Of a stretch of DNA of 9,014 bases, positions 1 through 6,990 are shown one piece after another. This stretch comes from an uncultured Alistipes sp. (GTDB lineage: Bacteria; Bacteroidota; Bacteroidia; Bacteroidales; Rikenellaceae). The position numbers and the translations under genes are program-made. The stretch is taken from assembly GCA_904502075.1 (NCBI GenBank), contig CAJGDL010000070.1:1-9014 (forward strand), in the 5' to 3' direction. The notes under the pieces are model-generated. The model was not told where the DNA came from. It ran no database searches and saw only the letters and a list, made by a program, of their open reading frames with translations. How positions within the stretch are numbered: the first letter of the stretch is position 1; each line of letters starts with the position of its first letter.

Positions 1-672
1 TCCAGCACCATCCGCCGCGACATCCCGATCGGCATGGCTGCCTCGATGCTGTTGCTCCTATTCGCCTGCGACAAGGATCTGCATCTGGGGATTTCGAACC
101 AAATCGCTCGCTGGGAAGGGGCGACAATGATCATCCTCTACATCGGTTTGATGGCCTACACGATCCGCATGGCCCGCAAGGAGCTCCCCGCAACGGGTGA
201 GCAGGCCGATGCCGAGCCCCCGATGAAGATGTGGCTCTCGGCCGTGATGATTGTGGGCGGTCTGTGCGGCTTGATCTTCGGAGGCGACCTCTTCGTCAAC
301 AACGCCACCGCATTGGCCCGTCGCATGGGGGTCAGCGAGTCGGTGATCGCCATCACCCTGGTGGCGGGAGGTACGTCGTTACCCGAATTGGCCTCGTCGG
401 TGGTCTCCCTCCTGAAGGGCAAGGCCGACATGGCCCTCGGAAATGTCGTGGGCTCGAACATCGCCAACATCCTCCTCATTCTGGGTGTCAGCGCCTCGAT
501 TCACCCCCTCACGTTGGGCGGTATTTCGCTGATCGACATCCTGATGGTCGTATTGAGTGCCGTGTTGCTCTTCCTATCGGCCTTCACCTTCCGCCGTCGC
601 GCCCTGGATCGCTGGGAGGCGGTAATCTTCCTGGCCATTTATGTGGCCTACATCGCCTGGTTGGTGGGCTAA
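1..672 (+). CDS. Na+/Ca2+ antiporter, CaCA family, 5'-truncated by window edge
   Basis: An inner-membrane cation antiporter that probably exchanges Ca2+ for Na+ or H+. The frame is open from base 1, giving 223 visible residues, and the ATG at 34 is internal: codons before it read as the family's Arg-Arg-Asp-Ile-Pro-Ile-Gly segment between the two repeats. The second alpha repeat is complete: a GGDLFV helix, then GTSLPE (370-387) and GNVVGSN (439-459), whose acidic and Asn/Ser residues line the ion site in this family. Hydrophobic helices follow up to the TAA at 670-672. Family members are about 310-330 aa, so roughly 100 residues including the first alpha repeat lie outside the window. It is followed by a strong terminator, so it ends its own transcript. 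The family is clear; the ion specificity is inferred. YrbG-type proteins are the closest match I can name. Confidence 0.93.
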   Translation, partial: SSTIRRDIPIGMAASMLLLLFACDKDLHLGISNQIARWEGATMIILYIGLMAYTIRMARKELPATGEQADAEPPMKMWLSAVMIVGGLCGLIFGGDLFVNNATALARRMGVSESVIAITLVAGGTSLPELASSVVSLLKGKADMALGNVVGSNIANILLILGVSASIHPLTLGGISLIDILMVVLSAVLLFLSAFTFRRRALDRWEAVIFLAIYVAYIAWLVG

Positions 673-687
673 AAAACCGATCCGGAG

Positions 688-726
688 AAAAAAGTGCAGG
701 AAAATTCACATTCCTGCACTTTTTTT
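688..726 (+). terminator. Intrinsic terminator of the antiporter gene
   Basis: A perfect 15-bp stem (688-702 with 711-725) whose core is AGTGCAGGAA/TTCCTGCACT, an 8-nt loop (703-710) and a run of seven T from 720. It begins 15 bp after the antiporter stop codon. The A-run on the left arm means it could also stop minus-strand transcription. Confidence 0.93.
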
Positions 727-728
727 CT

Positions 729-736
729 TACTTTTG
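729..736 (+). promoter_or_regulatory. Bacteroidetes -7 promoter box upstream of the GNAT gene
   Basis: TACTTTTG is an exact match to TAnnTTTG, the -7 element read by the Bacteroidetes primary sigma factor. A start about 7 nt downstream (near 743) would give a leader of about 13 nt before the ATG at 756. No good -33 TTTG is seen: that position (near 706) falls in the loop and right arm of the preceding terminator. The box is exact; its use is inferred. Confidence 0.6.
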
Positions 737-755
737 TAAGAAAGATTTGTCGTTT

Positions 756-1211
756 ATGATCGTCGTACGCGAAATAACCGATCCGATAGAGGGGTCGGAG
801 TTGCAGAAAAAGTTGCAGGCCCTGTTGCCACAACTCAACCCCACCATGCATCACCTCCCCGAGGAGCATCTCCGCGAAGTGGTGCAGTCCCCCTACTGCC
901 ACCTGCTCGTGGCCGAATGGCAGGGGCAAGTGGTCGGCATGCTGACCCTGGCCCTCTATCCCACGCTCACCGCACGACGCGGTTGGGTGGAGGATGTGGT
1001 GGTCGATGATGCGGCCCGCCGACAAGGCGTGGGGCGCAGCCTGCTACGCAAAGCGATCGAAATCGCTCAAGCCGAAGGACTCGAAACCCTCTCGCTCACC
1101 TCGTCGCACCACCGCCGCGCGGCACACGCACTCTACTTGAGCGCAGGTTTTCAAGCCATCGAGACCCAACCCTTCCGCCTGCGGTTCGACTTGACAGAAA
1201 AAAAGATGTAG
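756..1211 (+). CDS. GNAT family N-acetyltransferase
   Basis: A 151-aa cytoplasmic acetyl-CoA-dependent acyltransferase of unknown substrate. Residues 1-45 form the variable N-terminal helices. Motif A covers about 78-104: the strand VEDVVVDD and then the pyrophosphate-binding loop RRQGVG (88-93, matching R/Q-x-x-G-x-G/A) at the start of a helix. Motif B holds YLSAGF at 127-132. The length is normal for a single GNAT domain. The same frame is open upstream to 231, but that part lies over the antiporter's conserved alpha repeat in another frame, so the ATG at 756 is preferred. It also follows an exact -7 box and has weak upstream A/G-rich sequence (AAGAAAG), as is usual where SD sites are weak. 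The AsmA gene begins 23 bp after the stop with no terminator between, suggesting cotranscription. Family certain; substrate unknown. Confidence 0.92.
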   Translation: MIVVREITDPIEGSELQKKLQALLPQLNPTMHHLPEEHLREVVQSPYCHLLVAEWQGQVVGMLTLALYPTLTARRGWVEDVVVDDAARRQGVGRSLLRKAIEIAQAEGLETLSLTSSHHRRAAHALYLSAGFQAIETQPFRLRFDLTEKKM

Positions 1212-1234
1212 TAACCCAATAAAAAGTTCCACAC

Positions 1235-3943
1235 ATGAAGACTTTTGCTAAAATTTTGGCAACCCTTGTTGCCCTGCTTTTGCTCTTTGCGCTAGTCGCT
1301 CCACTGATTCTAAAGGGAAAAATCGGGGAGATTGTAAAGAGCGAAGCCAACAAGATGCTCACCGCGACCCTCGATTTCGAGGATCTCGACATCAGCCTTT
1401 TGCGCAACTTCCCCAACGCCTCGATCGGTCTCGACGGGCTGACCCTCGTCAGCGGCGTGGAGCCCTTTGTGGGGGATACGATCGTGGCCGCGGAGCGCAT
1501 TTCGGTGGTGGTAAACCTCGCCTCACTCTTTGGGGATGAGGGATTCGAGGTGCGCCGCGTGCTCCTCGACGCTCCGCTGCTCCACGGAAAAAAGAGCGCG
1601 GAGGGCTTCGTGAACTGGGATGTGATGAAGTCCACCGACGAGGCCTCCGCCGAGCAGGAAGAGCCGGTCGAGGAGGCTGAAGCCACCGAAGGGCCGAGCT
1701 CCTTCCGCCTCGCCCTGCGCGATGTGACGATCCGCGATGCCGTGTTGCGTTACGACGACGACTCCACCCGGATGTACGCCTCGATCACGCCGCTCAACCT
1801 GCAACTCAAGGGCGACTTCTCGGCCGCCAAGAGCACCCTGAAACTCAACACGCTGGCCGAGCAGATCCGCTTCTCGACCGGAGGTATGACCCTGGCCAAC
1901 GGGCTGGAGGCCGAGTTGCGCGCCGACATCGAGGCCGACCTTGAGAAGATGCACTTCGCCTTGAGCGAAAATCGTTTCCGCCTGAATGCCATCGAGATGA
2001 CCATCGACGGCGAGGTGGGGCTGAACGACGAGGCGACCGACATCGACCTAAAGTTAAACACCAACAAGGTGGAGTTCCGCGAGATCCTATCGCTTATTCC
2101 GGCCTTCTACACGAAGGACTTCGAGGGGTTGAAGGCCTCGGGAGCCCTCACCTTGGGGGCTTGGGCCAAGGGTCAACTCATCGGCGACCAACTCCCCGCC
2201 TTCGGTCTGACGCTGGGCATCAAGGAGGGAAGTTTCAAATATTCGGCTCTACCCCAGGCAGTTACAGGTATCCGCGTTGCGGCCCAAGTCGAAAACCCGG
2301 GCGGCACGCTCGATGCCACGCGGGTCGAGGTGTCGGATTTCGGACTGACGATGGCCGGCCACTCGCTCTCGGCCTCGCTTACGGCCGCTACCCCCTTGAG
2401 CGACCTCCAATTCGCGGCCACGGCAAACGGAAAGATCAACCTGGGTGCCATCAAGGAGGTCTACCCCTTGGATGAAAGCATCTCGTTGCAGGGCTTGGTA
2501 ACCCTCGATGCCCAGGTGGGAGGCCGCCTCTCGGATATCGAAAAGGAGCGTTATGAGCAGATGCAAGCCTCGGGCAACATCACCATTGAGCAGGTACAAG
2601 CCGAATTAGAGGGGCTGCCGACGGTGGAGATAGCACGCCTCACCACCTCGCTCTCGCCGGCTACGATCACCCTGGGTGAGTGCCGTGTGAAGATCGGTCG
2701 CAGCGACCTGGCGGCCAACGGCCAACTCTCGAACGTCCTGGGCTGGGCCCTGCGCGACGACCTGCTCCACGGTCGCCTCTACCTGAAATCCGACCTCTTA
2801 GACCTGAACGAACTCATGGGCACCCCCGCGAGCGAAACGCCCGAAGAGAGCCCCGAGGAGCCCTCGGAGGAGAAGTCTGAAGCCCCGGCCGAAGAGACCA
2901 CCGCCTTCGAGGTGCCCAAGAACCTGGATCTCGCCCTGCAAACCTCGCTCAAGAAGATCCTCTTCCAGAAGATGACGATCGGCGACTTCACAGGCAATAT
3001 TGATGTCAAGGGGGGCAAGGCCTCGCTCTCGAAACTCGCCATGCAGGCCCTGGGCGGTTCGATTGCCGCCTCGGGAAGTTACTCCACGGCCGAGAATCCC
3101 ACACGACCCGCCCTGCAACTGAAGGCCGAAGTGAAGAAGGCCTCCTTCTCGGAGACCTTCAACCAGCTGGAGTTGGTACAAAAGATGGTTCCCCTGTTCC
3201 GCAAGACGGGAGGCGACTACTCGATGTCGCTCGACCTGTCGAGTCGCATGCAGCCCGATATGTCGCTCGATCTGAATTCGGTCAATGCCAAGGGAGAACT
3301 GCGCTCGGGCAACATTCAACTCCAAAACGTGGAGATCTTCGGCGCACTAACCCAGGCACTGAAGGCCGAGAAGATCCAAAGTTCGCTCTCGAAAGAACTC
3401 GTAGTGAAGTTCGCCATCCAGAACGGCCGCCTCTCGACCCAACCTTTCGACTTGAACTTGGGCCAAACCTCGATGAACATCTCGGGCTCGACGGGGCTCG
3501 ACCAAACGATCGACTACACGGCCCGCGTCTCGCTGCCGGGCAAAGCGGCGAGCGTACTCCAGAAGCTCGATGTCAAGATCGGCGGCACCTTCTCCTCGCC
3601 CAAGATCTCGGTCGACCTGGCCTCCGCCGCCAAAGAGGCCGTGTCGAATGTGGTCAATGAGCAGATTCAGAAGCTCACCGGCTCCGAAAACCTGAATGCC
3701 GAGATCGACAAGCAGGCCGAAAAACTGCGTCAAGAGGCACAGAAGGCGGGCGACAAACTGGTAGCCGAGGCCGAAAAGCAGAAGCAGGCTTTGGTAGAGA
3801 AGGCATCGAATCCGCTGGCCAAGATCGCCGCCGAGAAGGCCGGCGAGGCCCTCGTAAAGGAGGCTCGCAAGCAGGCCGACAGACTCACAGCCAAAGCCGA
3901 AGAGGAGATCACCAAGTTGCAAAACAAGGCCTCCGGAAAATAA
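1235..3943 (+). CDS. AsmA family envelope protein
   Basis: A 902-aa protein with an N-terminal signal anchor (about residues 5-26, AKILATLVALLLLFALVAPL) and a long beta-rich periplasmic body. The segment after the anchor (about 45-72, with FEDLDISLLRNFP) is typical of the AsmA N-terminal domain. About 560-766 matches the AsmA C-terminal domain, alternating Gly/Ser-rich strands with the pattern ending in FAIQNGRLSTQPFDLNLG. Relatives (AsmA, TamB, YhdP) form lipid-carrying grooves between the membranes, so a role in outer-membrane lipid balance is inferred. Two Glu/Pro-rich linkers (about 133-153 and 529-557) break up the body. The last 85 residues (about 818-902) are a Lys/Ala/Glu-rich amphipathic helix, probably a coiled coil. 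It starts 23 bp after the GNAT stop, with no promoter box between. No clear intrinsic terminator follows, so readthrough toward the lipoprotein gene is possible. Confidence 0.88.
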   Translation: MKTFAKILATLVALLLLFALVAPLILKGKIGEIVKSEANKMLTATLDFEDLDISLLRNFPNASIGLDGLTLVSGVEPFVGDTIVAAERISVVVNLASLFGDEGFEVRRVLLDAPLLHGKKSAEGFVNWDVMKSTDEASAEQEEPVEEAEATEGPSSFRLALRDVTIRDAVLRYDDDSTRMYASITPLNLQLKGDFSAAKSTLKLNTLAEQIRFSTGGMTLANGLEAELRADIEADLEKMHFALSENRFRLNAIEMTIDGEVGLNDEATDIDLKLNTNKVEFREILSLIPAFYTKDFEGLKASGALTLGAWAKGQLIGDQLPAFGLTLGIKEGSFKYSALPQAVTGIRVAAQVENPGGTLDATRVEVSDFGLTMAGHSLSASLTAATPLSDLQFAATANGKINLGAIKEVYPLDESISLQGLVTLDAQVGGRLSDIEKERYEQMQASGNITIEQVQAELEGLPTVEIARLTTSLSPATITLGECRVKIGRSDLAANGQLSNVLGWALRDDLLHGRLYLKSDLLDLNELMGTPASETPEESPEEPSEEKSEAPAEETTAFEVPKNLDLALQTSLKKILFQKMTIGDFTGNIDVKGGKASLSKLAMQALGGSIAASGSYSTAENPTRPALQLKAEVKKASFSETFNQLELVQKMVPLFRKTGGDYSMSLDLSSRMQPDMSLDLNSVNAKGELRSGNIQLQNVEIFGALTQALKAEKIQSSLSKELVVKFAIQNGRLSTQPFDLNLGQTSMNISGSTGLDQTIDYTARVSLPGKAASVLQKLDVKIGGTFSSPKISVDLASAAKEAVSNVVNEQIQKLTGSENLNAEIDKQAEKLRQEAQKAGDKLVAEAEKQKQALVEKASNPLAKIAAEKAGEALVKEARKQADRLTAKAEEEITKLQNKASGK

Positions 3944-3992
3944 AAACAGACCAACTCCCCCCTTTCGGCCACCAAAATTAGGAAATATTTAC

Positions 3993-4000
3993 TACCTTTG
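3993..4000 (+). promoter_or_regulatory. Distal -7 promoter box (P1) upstream of the lipoprotein gene
   Basis: TACCTTTG is an exact TAnnTTTG match in AT-rich sequence, 50 bp after the AsmA stop. The predicted start near 4007 would give a leader of about 70 nt. No clear -33 TTTG lies at the expected place (near 3970). Confidence 0.55.
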
Positions 4001-4002
4001 GT

Positions 4003-4016
4003 CGCCCCAAAAGGCG
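4003..4016 (+). other. Small hairpin in the gap before the lipoprotein gene
   Basis: CGCC (4003-4006) pairs with GGCG (4013-4016) around a CCAAAA loop. No T-run follows, so it is not a normal terminator. It lies at or just before the predicted start of a P1 transcript. Function unknown, and it may be chance. Confidence 0.25.
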
Positions 4017-4034
4017 TTATGGCATTTAGTTAAG

Positions 4035-4051
4035 AAACCTAAACAAACCTA
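4035..4051 (+). repeat. 7-bp direct repeat, 10-bp period, overlapping the proximal promoter
   Basis: AAACCTA occurs at 4035-4041 and again at 4045-4051, one helical turn apart. The second copy runs into the TA of the proximal -7 box (4050-4057). The placement would suit a regulator's half-sites, but the repeat is short and could be chance. Confidence 0.35.
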
Positions 4052-4057
4052 TTTTTG
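4050..4057 (+). promoter_or_regulatory. Proximal -7 promoter box (P2) of the lipoprotein gene
   Basis: TATTTTTG matches TAnnTTTG exactly. A TTTAG at 4025-4029 lies near the place expected for a -33 element. A start near 4064 would leave a leader of about 13 nt before the ATG at 4077, much like the GNAT promoter in this window. It is the better of the two candidates for this gene. Confidence 0.6.
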
Positions 4058-4076
4058 TAATTTTTTACCAAACCAA

Positions 4077-6863
4077 ATGAAAAATCAACTTTTCAAGGTC
4101 ATGGCATCACTCTTCACGATGCTCATGATGATCGGATTGGGAGCTTGCTCGAGCGACCCTGCCACGACGGAGACGACCGAACCTCCCACCCCTCCCAAGA
4201 CCGAGTACTCGCTTTCGGTCGAGGTGAAAGAGGTAGGCCCCACCACCGCCACCTTCGAAATCACCACGAAGGAGATCTCGAAGGTACACTACTTTGTAGA
4301 CGAGGAGGCCCTTCTCTCGCCCTCCGAGCTGCTGATCACCACCAAGGGCAAGGAGTTCAAAATCGAGGCCGATGGCACCACGGAACTCACCATCAGCGGC
4401 TTCCAGGCCAACAAACTCTACGCCGTACACTTTGCCGGCACGAAGAGCGACGACAACTTCTACGGCGAGGTGAAGAAGGTAGAGTTCACCACCTCGAACT
4501 TCGATGGCGATATCACCTTCTTCGACATTGAGCAGCGTAGCTTCAAGGTGCACGTCAACTTCCCCGAGGAGGTGAAGCAGCGCGGCAATGTACTCAAGTG
4601 GGGTATCTGCGATGCGTTGATCTACAAGTCGATCGGCATCCACGCCGAGGCTCTGAACCGCCACGACACGATGGGCACGTTCTTCAGCGAATCAAAGACC
4701 TTTACCTTTGACAACTCGATCGAGAACAGCTACCCGATCCACAATGGCGAGTACGACTTCGATGCCTGGCTCTACGAGCCCATCGTCCCCGGTCAGCCCA
4801 CCTATTTCCTGGTCGGAGAGTTTGAGTATGTAAAGGAGGGCGAACTTGGTTACGACTACCAGGATGCAGACGGCGACTGGCTCTACGGCGACTACACGGC
4901 CGGATTCCATGAGCCCGGCTGGTACCACGCCCTGTTCGATTACTACAACTACACGGGCGGCAACGAGATGTTCGGCGGCGGCCCGCACGACCCCAAATTG
5001 CAGTCGGTGGTGATGGGCACCTCGCCCCTGGCCGAGGAGGTCTTCACCGATCAGCATGAGTTCTGGAGCGGCTACTACCGCGTCTTCCGTCTTCGCACGA
5101 CCCTTCCCGACAAGTTGGAGGGTTCGATCGAGATCGACGACTCGGGGCTGAAGCCCAACGGAGGCATCATCCACCTCACCCCCTCGGAGAATGTGGGCAT
5201 GTTCCTGGCCGGCATCTTCACCGACGAGACCTGGGAGCAGTACCTCTCGTCCCTGCCCGACCGCGAGCCCGAGACCATTCAGTGGGGTCTGACCACCTCG
5301 ATGGCATTCCAGAGCTTTGGTGTGATCATGCTTTCGGGCGAGACCGACCTCAACCCCAACGACATTTGGCTCTACCCCGACACCGATACCCGCTACCGCC
5401 TGGTACTGGTCGGCATGGGTAAAGAGACCGATGAAGATGGCAACTTCTCGGGATCGAGCCAGTTCTATCAGGAGCACTTCTACCGCCTGCCCAAACCCAC
5501 GAAGGGTGCCCCCACCCTCTCGGTGAAGGCCATTGAGGCCCCCGAAGGCGAAGAGAGCAGCCCCTATGAATTGTGGTACAATGTGAAGTGTACGTCGGGC
5601 GATGCCGTACAGGTGAAGTATGCCTACGACGTGAAACACGCCTGGGATCAGGCCCTACAGAGCTACTCCGTCAGCGAAATCATCGCTCAGGGTAACTATT
5701 TCACCCCCGATGAGCTCGTCTACATCAACTCGGATCTAGGCCTGAACTTCAAGTTCACGCAGCTGCAGCCCGATAAGACCTACGGTCTGGGTGTAATGGC
5801 CATCAATGACGAGGGTACCCCCAGCATCGCCCGCTATGTGGAGTCGACCACCTCGGCCGAGGAGCTCCCCGCTCGTTCGGAGTCGCCCCTCTTCAGCGAC
5901 TTGCAGGGCGATTGGATGATCAGCGCCGAGTACCTCTACACGGTTCACAGCAACGAGACCGGTGAGGACAGCATCGTGCGTGAAACGCGCGAAACGCCCG
6001 TTCACATCGGTGACCTGCTCTTCGACCGCCGCTTCATCACCGATGCCGTTTACGACAAGTTCTCCAAGAGCATCTACAACAAGATGACGGCCGAGGAGGT
6101 GGATGAGCAGCTCGACCAGATCGAGAGCACCTTCGCCCGCTACAACGAGAAGACGCGCAACTACAACCGCCTCTCGTGCCAGGGCTACGACCTCTACCCC
6201 ATTCCGCCCTACCACGACTACAGCACTACGGCCTACATCTCGCCCGAGACCCTCTTCGCTGCCGCGGCAGCCGACACCTACAAGTACATCGACGCTGCGG
6301 GCCTGCTCTACGACTTTGGTCCGAAGTGGTACTTGGAGATCGACGCAGAAGGCAACGTCACGATGCCCTTCAATGTCTCGACGATGGATCCGGCACTGGG
6401 CTACAGCGGGCTGCACGTCATGGGTGTAAACTCGACCAACCTCCAGCAGCTCGGTATGCTGATGACCGTGGGCGGCCAGACCGGCCACTTCCCCGTAGAG
6501 ATCTCGGAGGATAAGAACACGATCACGATCAAACCGCTGGAGCTCCAGGGTGAGATGTACTACCCCCACCTGGTAGGTCTCGATGGTTCGTGCTCGGCCT
6601 TCATCCAGTCGGAGATTACGCTCCGCCGCGTAAACTCGGCTACGGCATTGAAGCGCACACGCCAGACGCTGCCGGAGAGCTCGGCAAGCAACGTGAAGCG
6701 CGTCAAGCTCTCGGGCGACCGCGTAGCCCCCGCCTCGCGCGGCCGCAGCATCACCCCCGTGGAGAAGATGAACCTGAAGCGCGGCGAGCAGGTTTCGATC
6801 TCGGTGCTCTCGCCCGAGCAGATCCGCGAGAACCTGGAGAACTACGCCAAGAGCCGCCGCTAA
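4077..6863 (+). CDS. Large FN3-like surface lipoprotein of unknown function
   Basis: A 928-aa exported lipoprotein. Residues 1-23 form a lipoprotein signal peptide with lipobox LGAC (Cys24), followed by SSD and a Thr/Pro-rich tether (28-41). The acidic residue soon after the Cys is loosely like the Bacteroidetes surface-export signal. Residues 42-140 look like a fibronectin type III fold (TTELTISGFQANKLYAVHFA is a typical late-strand pattern). About 141-345 is unassigned and includes a very Tyr/Trp-rich stretch (257-300). About 346-475 and 476-595 again look FN3-like (FTQLQPDKTYGLGVMAIND near 560). About 605-850 is a separate domain opening with GDW and containing LLYDFGPKWYLEID near 743. Residues 850-928 form a basic tail rich in Arg and Lys. 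I recall similar large lipoproteins in gut Bacteroidales but cannot give a function; ligand or glycan binding at the surface is a guess. It has its own promoters and ends at a strong terminator. Confidence 0.85.
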   Translation: MKNQLFKVMASLFTMLMMIGLGACSSDPATTETTEPPTPPKTEYSLSVEVKEVGPTTATFEITTKEISKVHYFVDEEALLSPSELLITTKGKEFKIEADGTTELTISGFQANKLYAVHFAGTKSDDNFYGEVKKVEFTTSNFDGDITFFDIEQRSFKVHVNFPEEVKQRGNVLKWGICDALIYKSIGIHAEALNRHDTMGTFFSESKTFTFDNSIENSYPIHNGEYDFDAWLYEPIVPGQPTYFLVGEFEYVKEGELGYDYQDADGDWLYGDYTAGFHEPGWYHALFDYYNYTGGNEMFGGGPHDPKLQSVVMGTSPLAEEVFTDQHEFWSGYYRVFRLRTTLPDKLEGSIEIDDSGLKPNGGIIHLTPSENVGMFLAGIFTDETWEQYLSSLPDREPETIQWGLTTSMAFQSFGVIMLSGETDLNPNDIWLYPDTDTRYRLVLVGMGKETDEDGNFSGSSQFYQEHFYRLPKPTKGAPTLSVKAIEAPEGEESSPYELWYNVKCTSGDAVQVKYAYDVKHAWDQALQSYSVSEIIAQGNYFTPDELVYINSDLGLNFKFTQLQPDKTYGLGVMAINDEGTPSIARYVESTTSAEELPARSESPLFSDLQGDWMISAEYLYTVHSNETGEDSIVRETRETPVHIGDLLFDRRFITDAVYDKFSKSIYNKMTAEEVDEQLDQIESTFARYNEKTRNYNRLSCQGYDLYPIPPYHDYSTTAYISPETLFAAAAADTYKYIDAAGLLYDFGPKWYLEIDAEGNVTMPFNVSTMDPALGYSGLHVMGVNSTNLQQLGMLMTVGGQTGHFPVEISEDKNTITIKPLELQGEMYYPHLVGLDGSCSAFIQSEITLRRVNSATALKRTRQTLPESSASNVKRVKLSGDRVAPASRGRSITPVEKMNLKRGEQVSISVLSPEQIRENLENYAKSRR

Positions 6864-6884
6864 TGCGGTCTTGATCCGATCAAC

Positions 6885-6922
6885 AAAAAATCCGTTGCGG
6901 CTCAGCCACAACGGATTTTTTT
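6885..6922. terminator. Bidirectional intrinsic terminator between convergent genes
   Basis: A 13-bp perfect stem: AAAAAATCCGTTG (6885-6897) pairs with CAACGGATTTTTT (6909-6921). An inner GGC/GCC helix lies around a TCA loop, and T continues to 6922. The A-run on one side and T-run on the other let it stop the lipoprotein transcript on + and the patatin transcript on -. Confidence 0.92.
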
Positions 6923-6959
6923 GTTTTCCAAGGTGGAGTGCTCGCCTCCGAAAAACAGA

Positions 6960-6980
6960 CTCTTTCTCCTCTCCAAAGAG
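6960..6980 (-). terminator. Weak terminator-like hairpin after the patatin gene
   Basis: CTCTTT (6960-6965) pairs with AAAGAG (6975-6980) around a 9-nt loop. On the minus strand the helix is followed by TCTGTTTTT, starting 10 bp past the stop codon. The stem is short and AT-rich, so it may only assist the stronger terminator further on. Confidence 0.35.
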
Positions 6981-6990
6981 AAGGTGGCCG

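Noticed and set aside
231..755. A 326-aa + strand frame that would extend the GNAT protein upstream
   Set aside because: The extra 175 codons overlap the antiporter's conserved second alpha repeat in another frame and read as Arg/Gly/His/Pro-rich shadow sequence. The GNAT fold begins at 756.
4692..5639. A 315-aa minus-strand open frame opposite the lipoprotein gene
   Set aside because: Shadow frame within a well-supported gene, with no family features.
5736..6911. A 391-aa minus-strand open frame opposite the lipoprotein gene
   Set aside because: Its composition (Val, Arg, Leu, Gly) is that of an antisense shadow of GC-rich coding DNA, with no recognisable domain. The + strand has a clear lipobox and FN3-like patterns.
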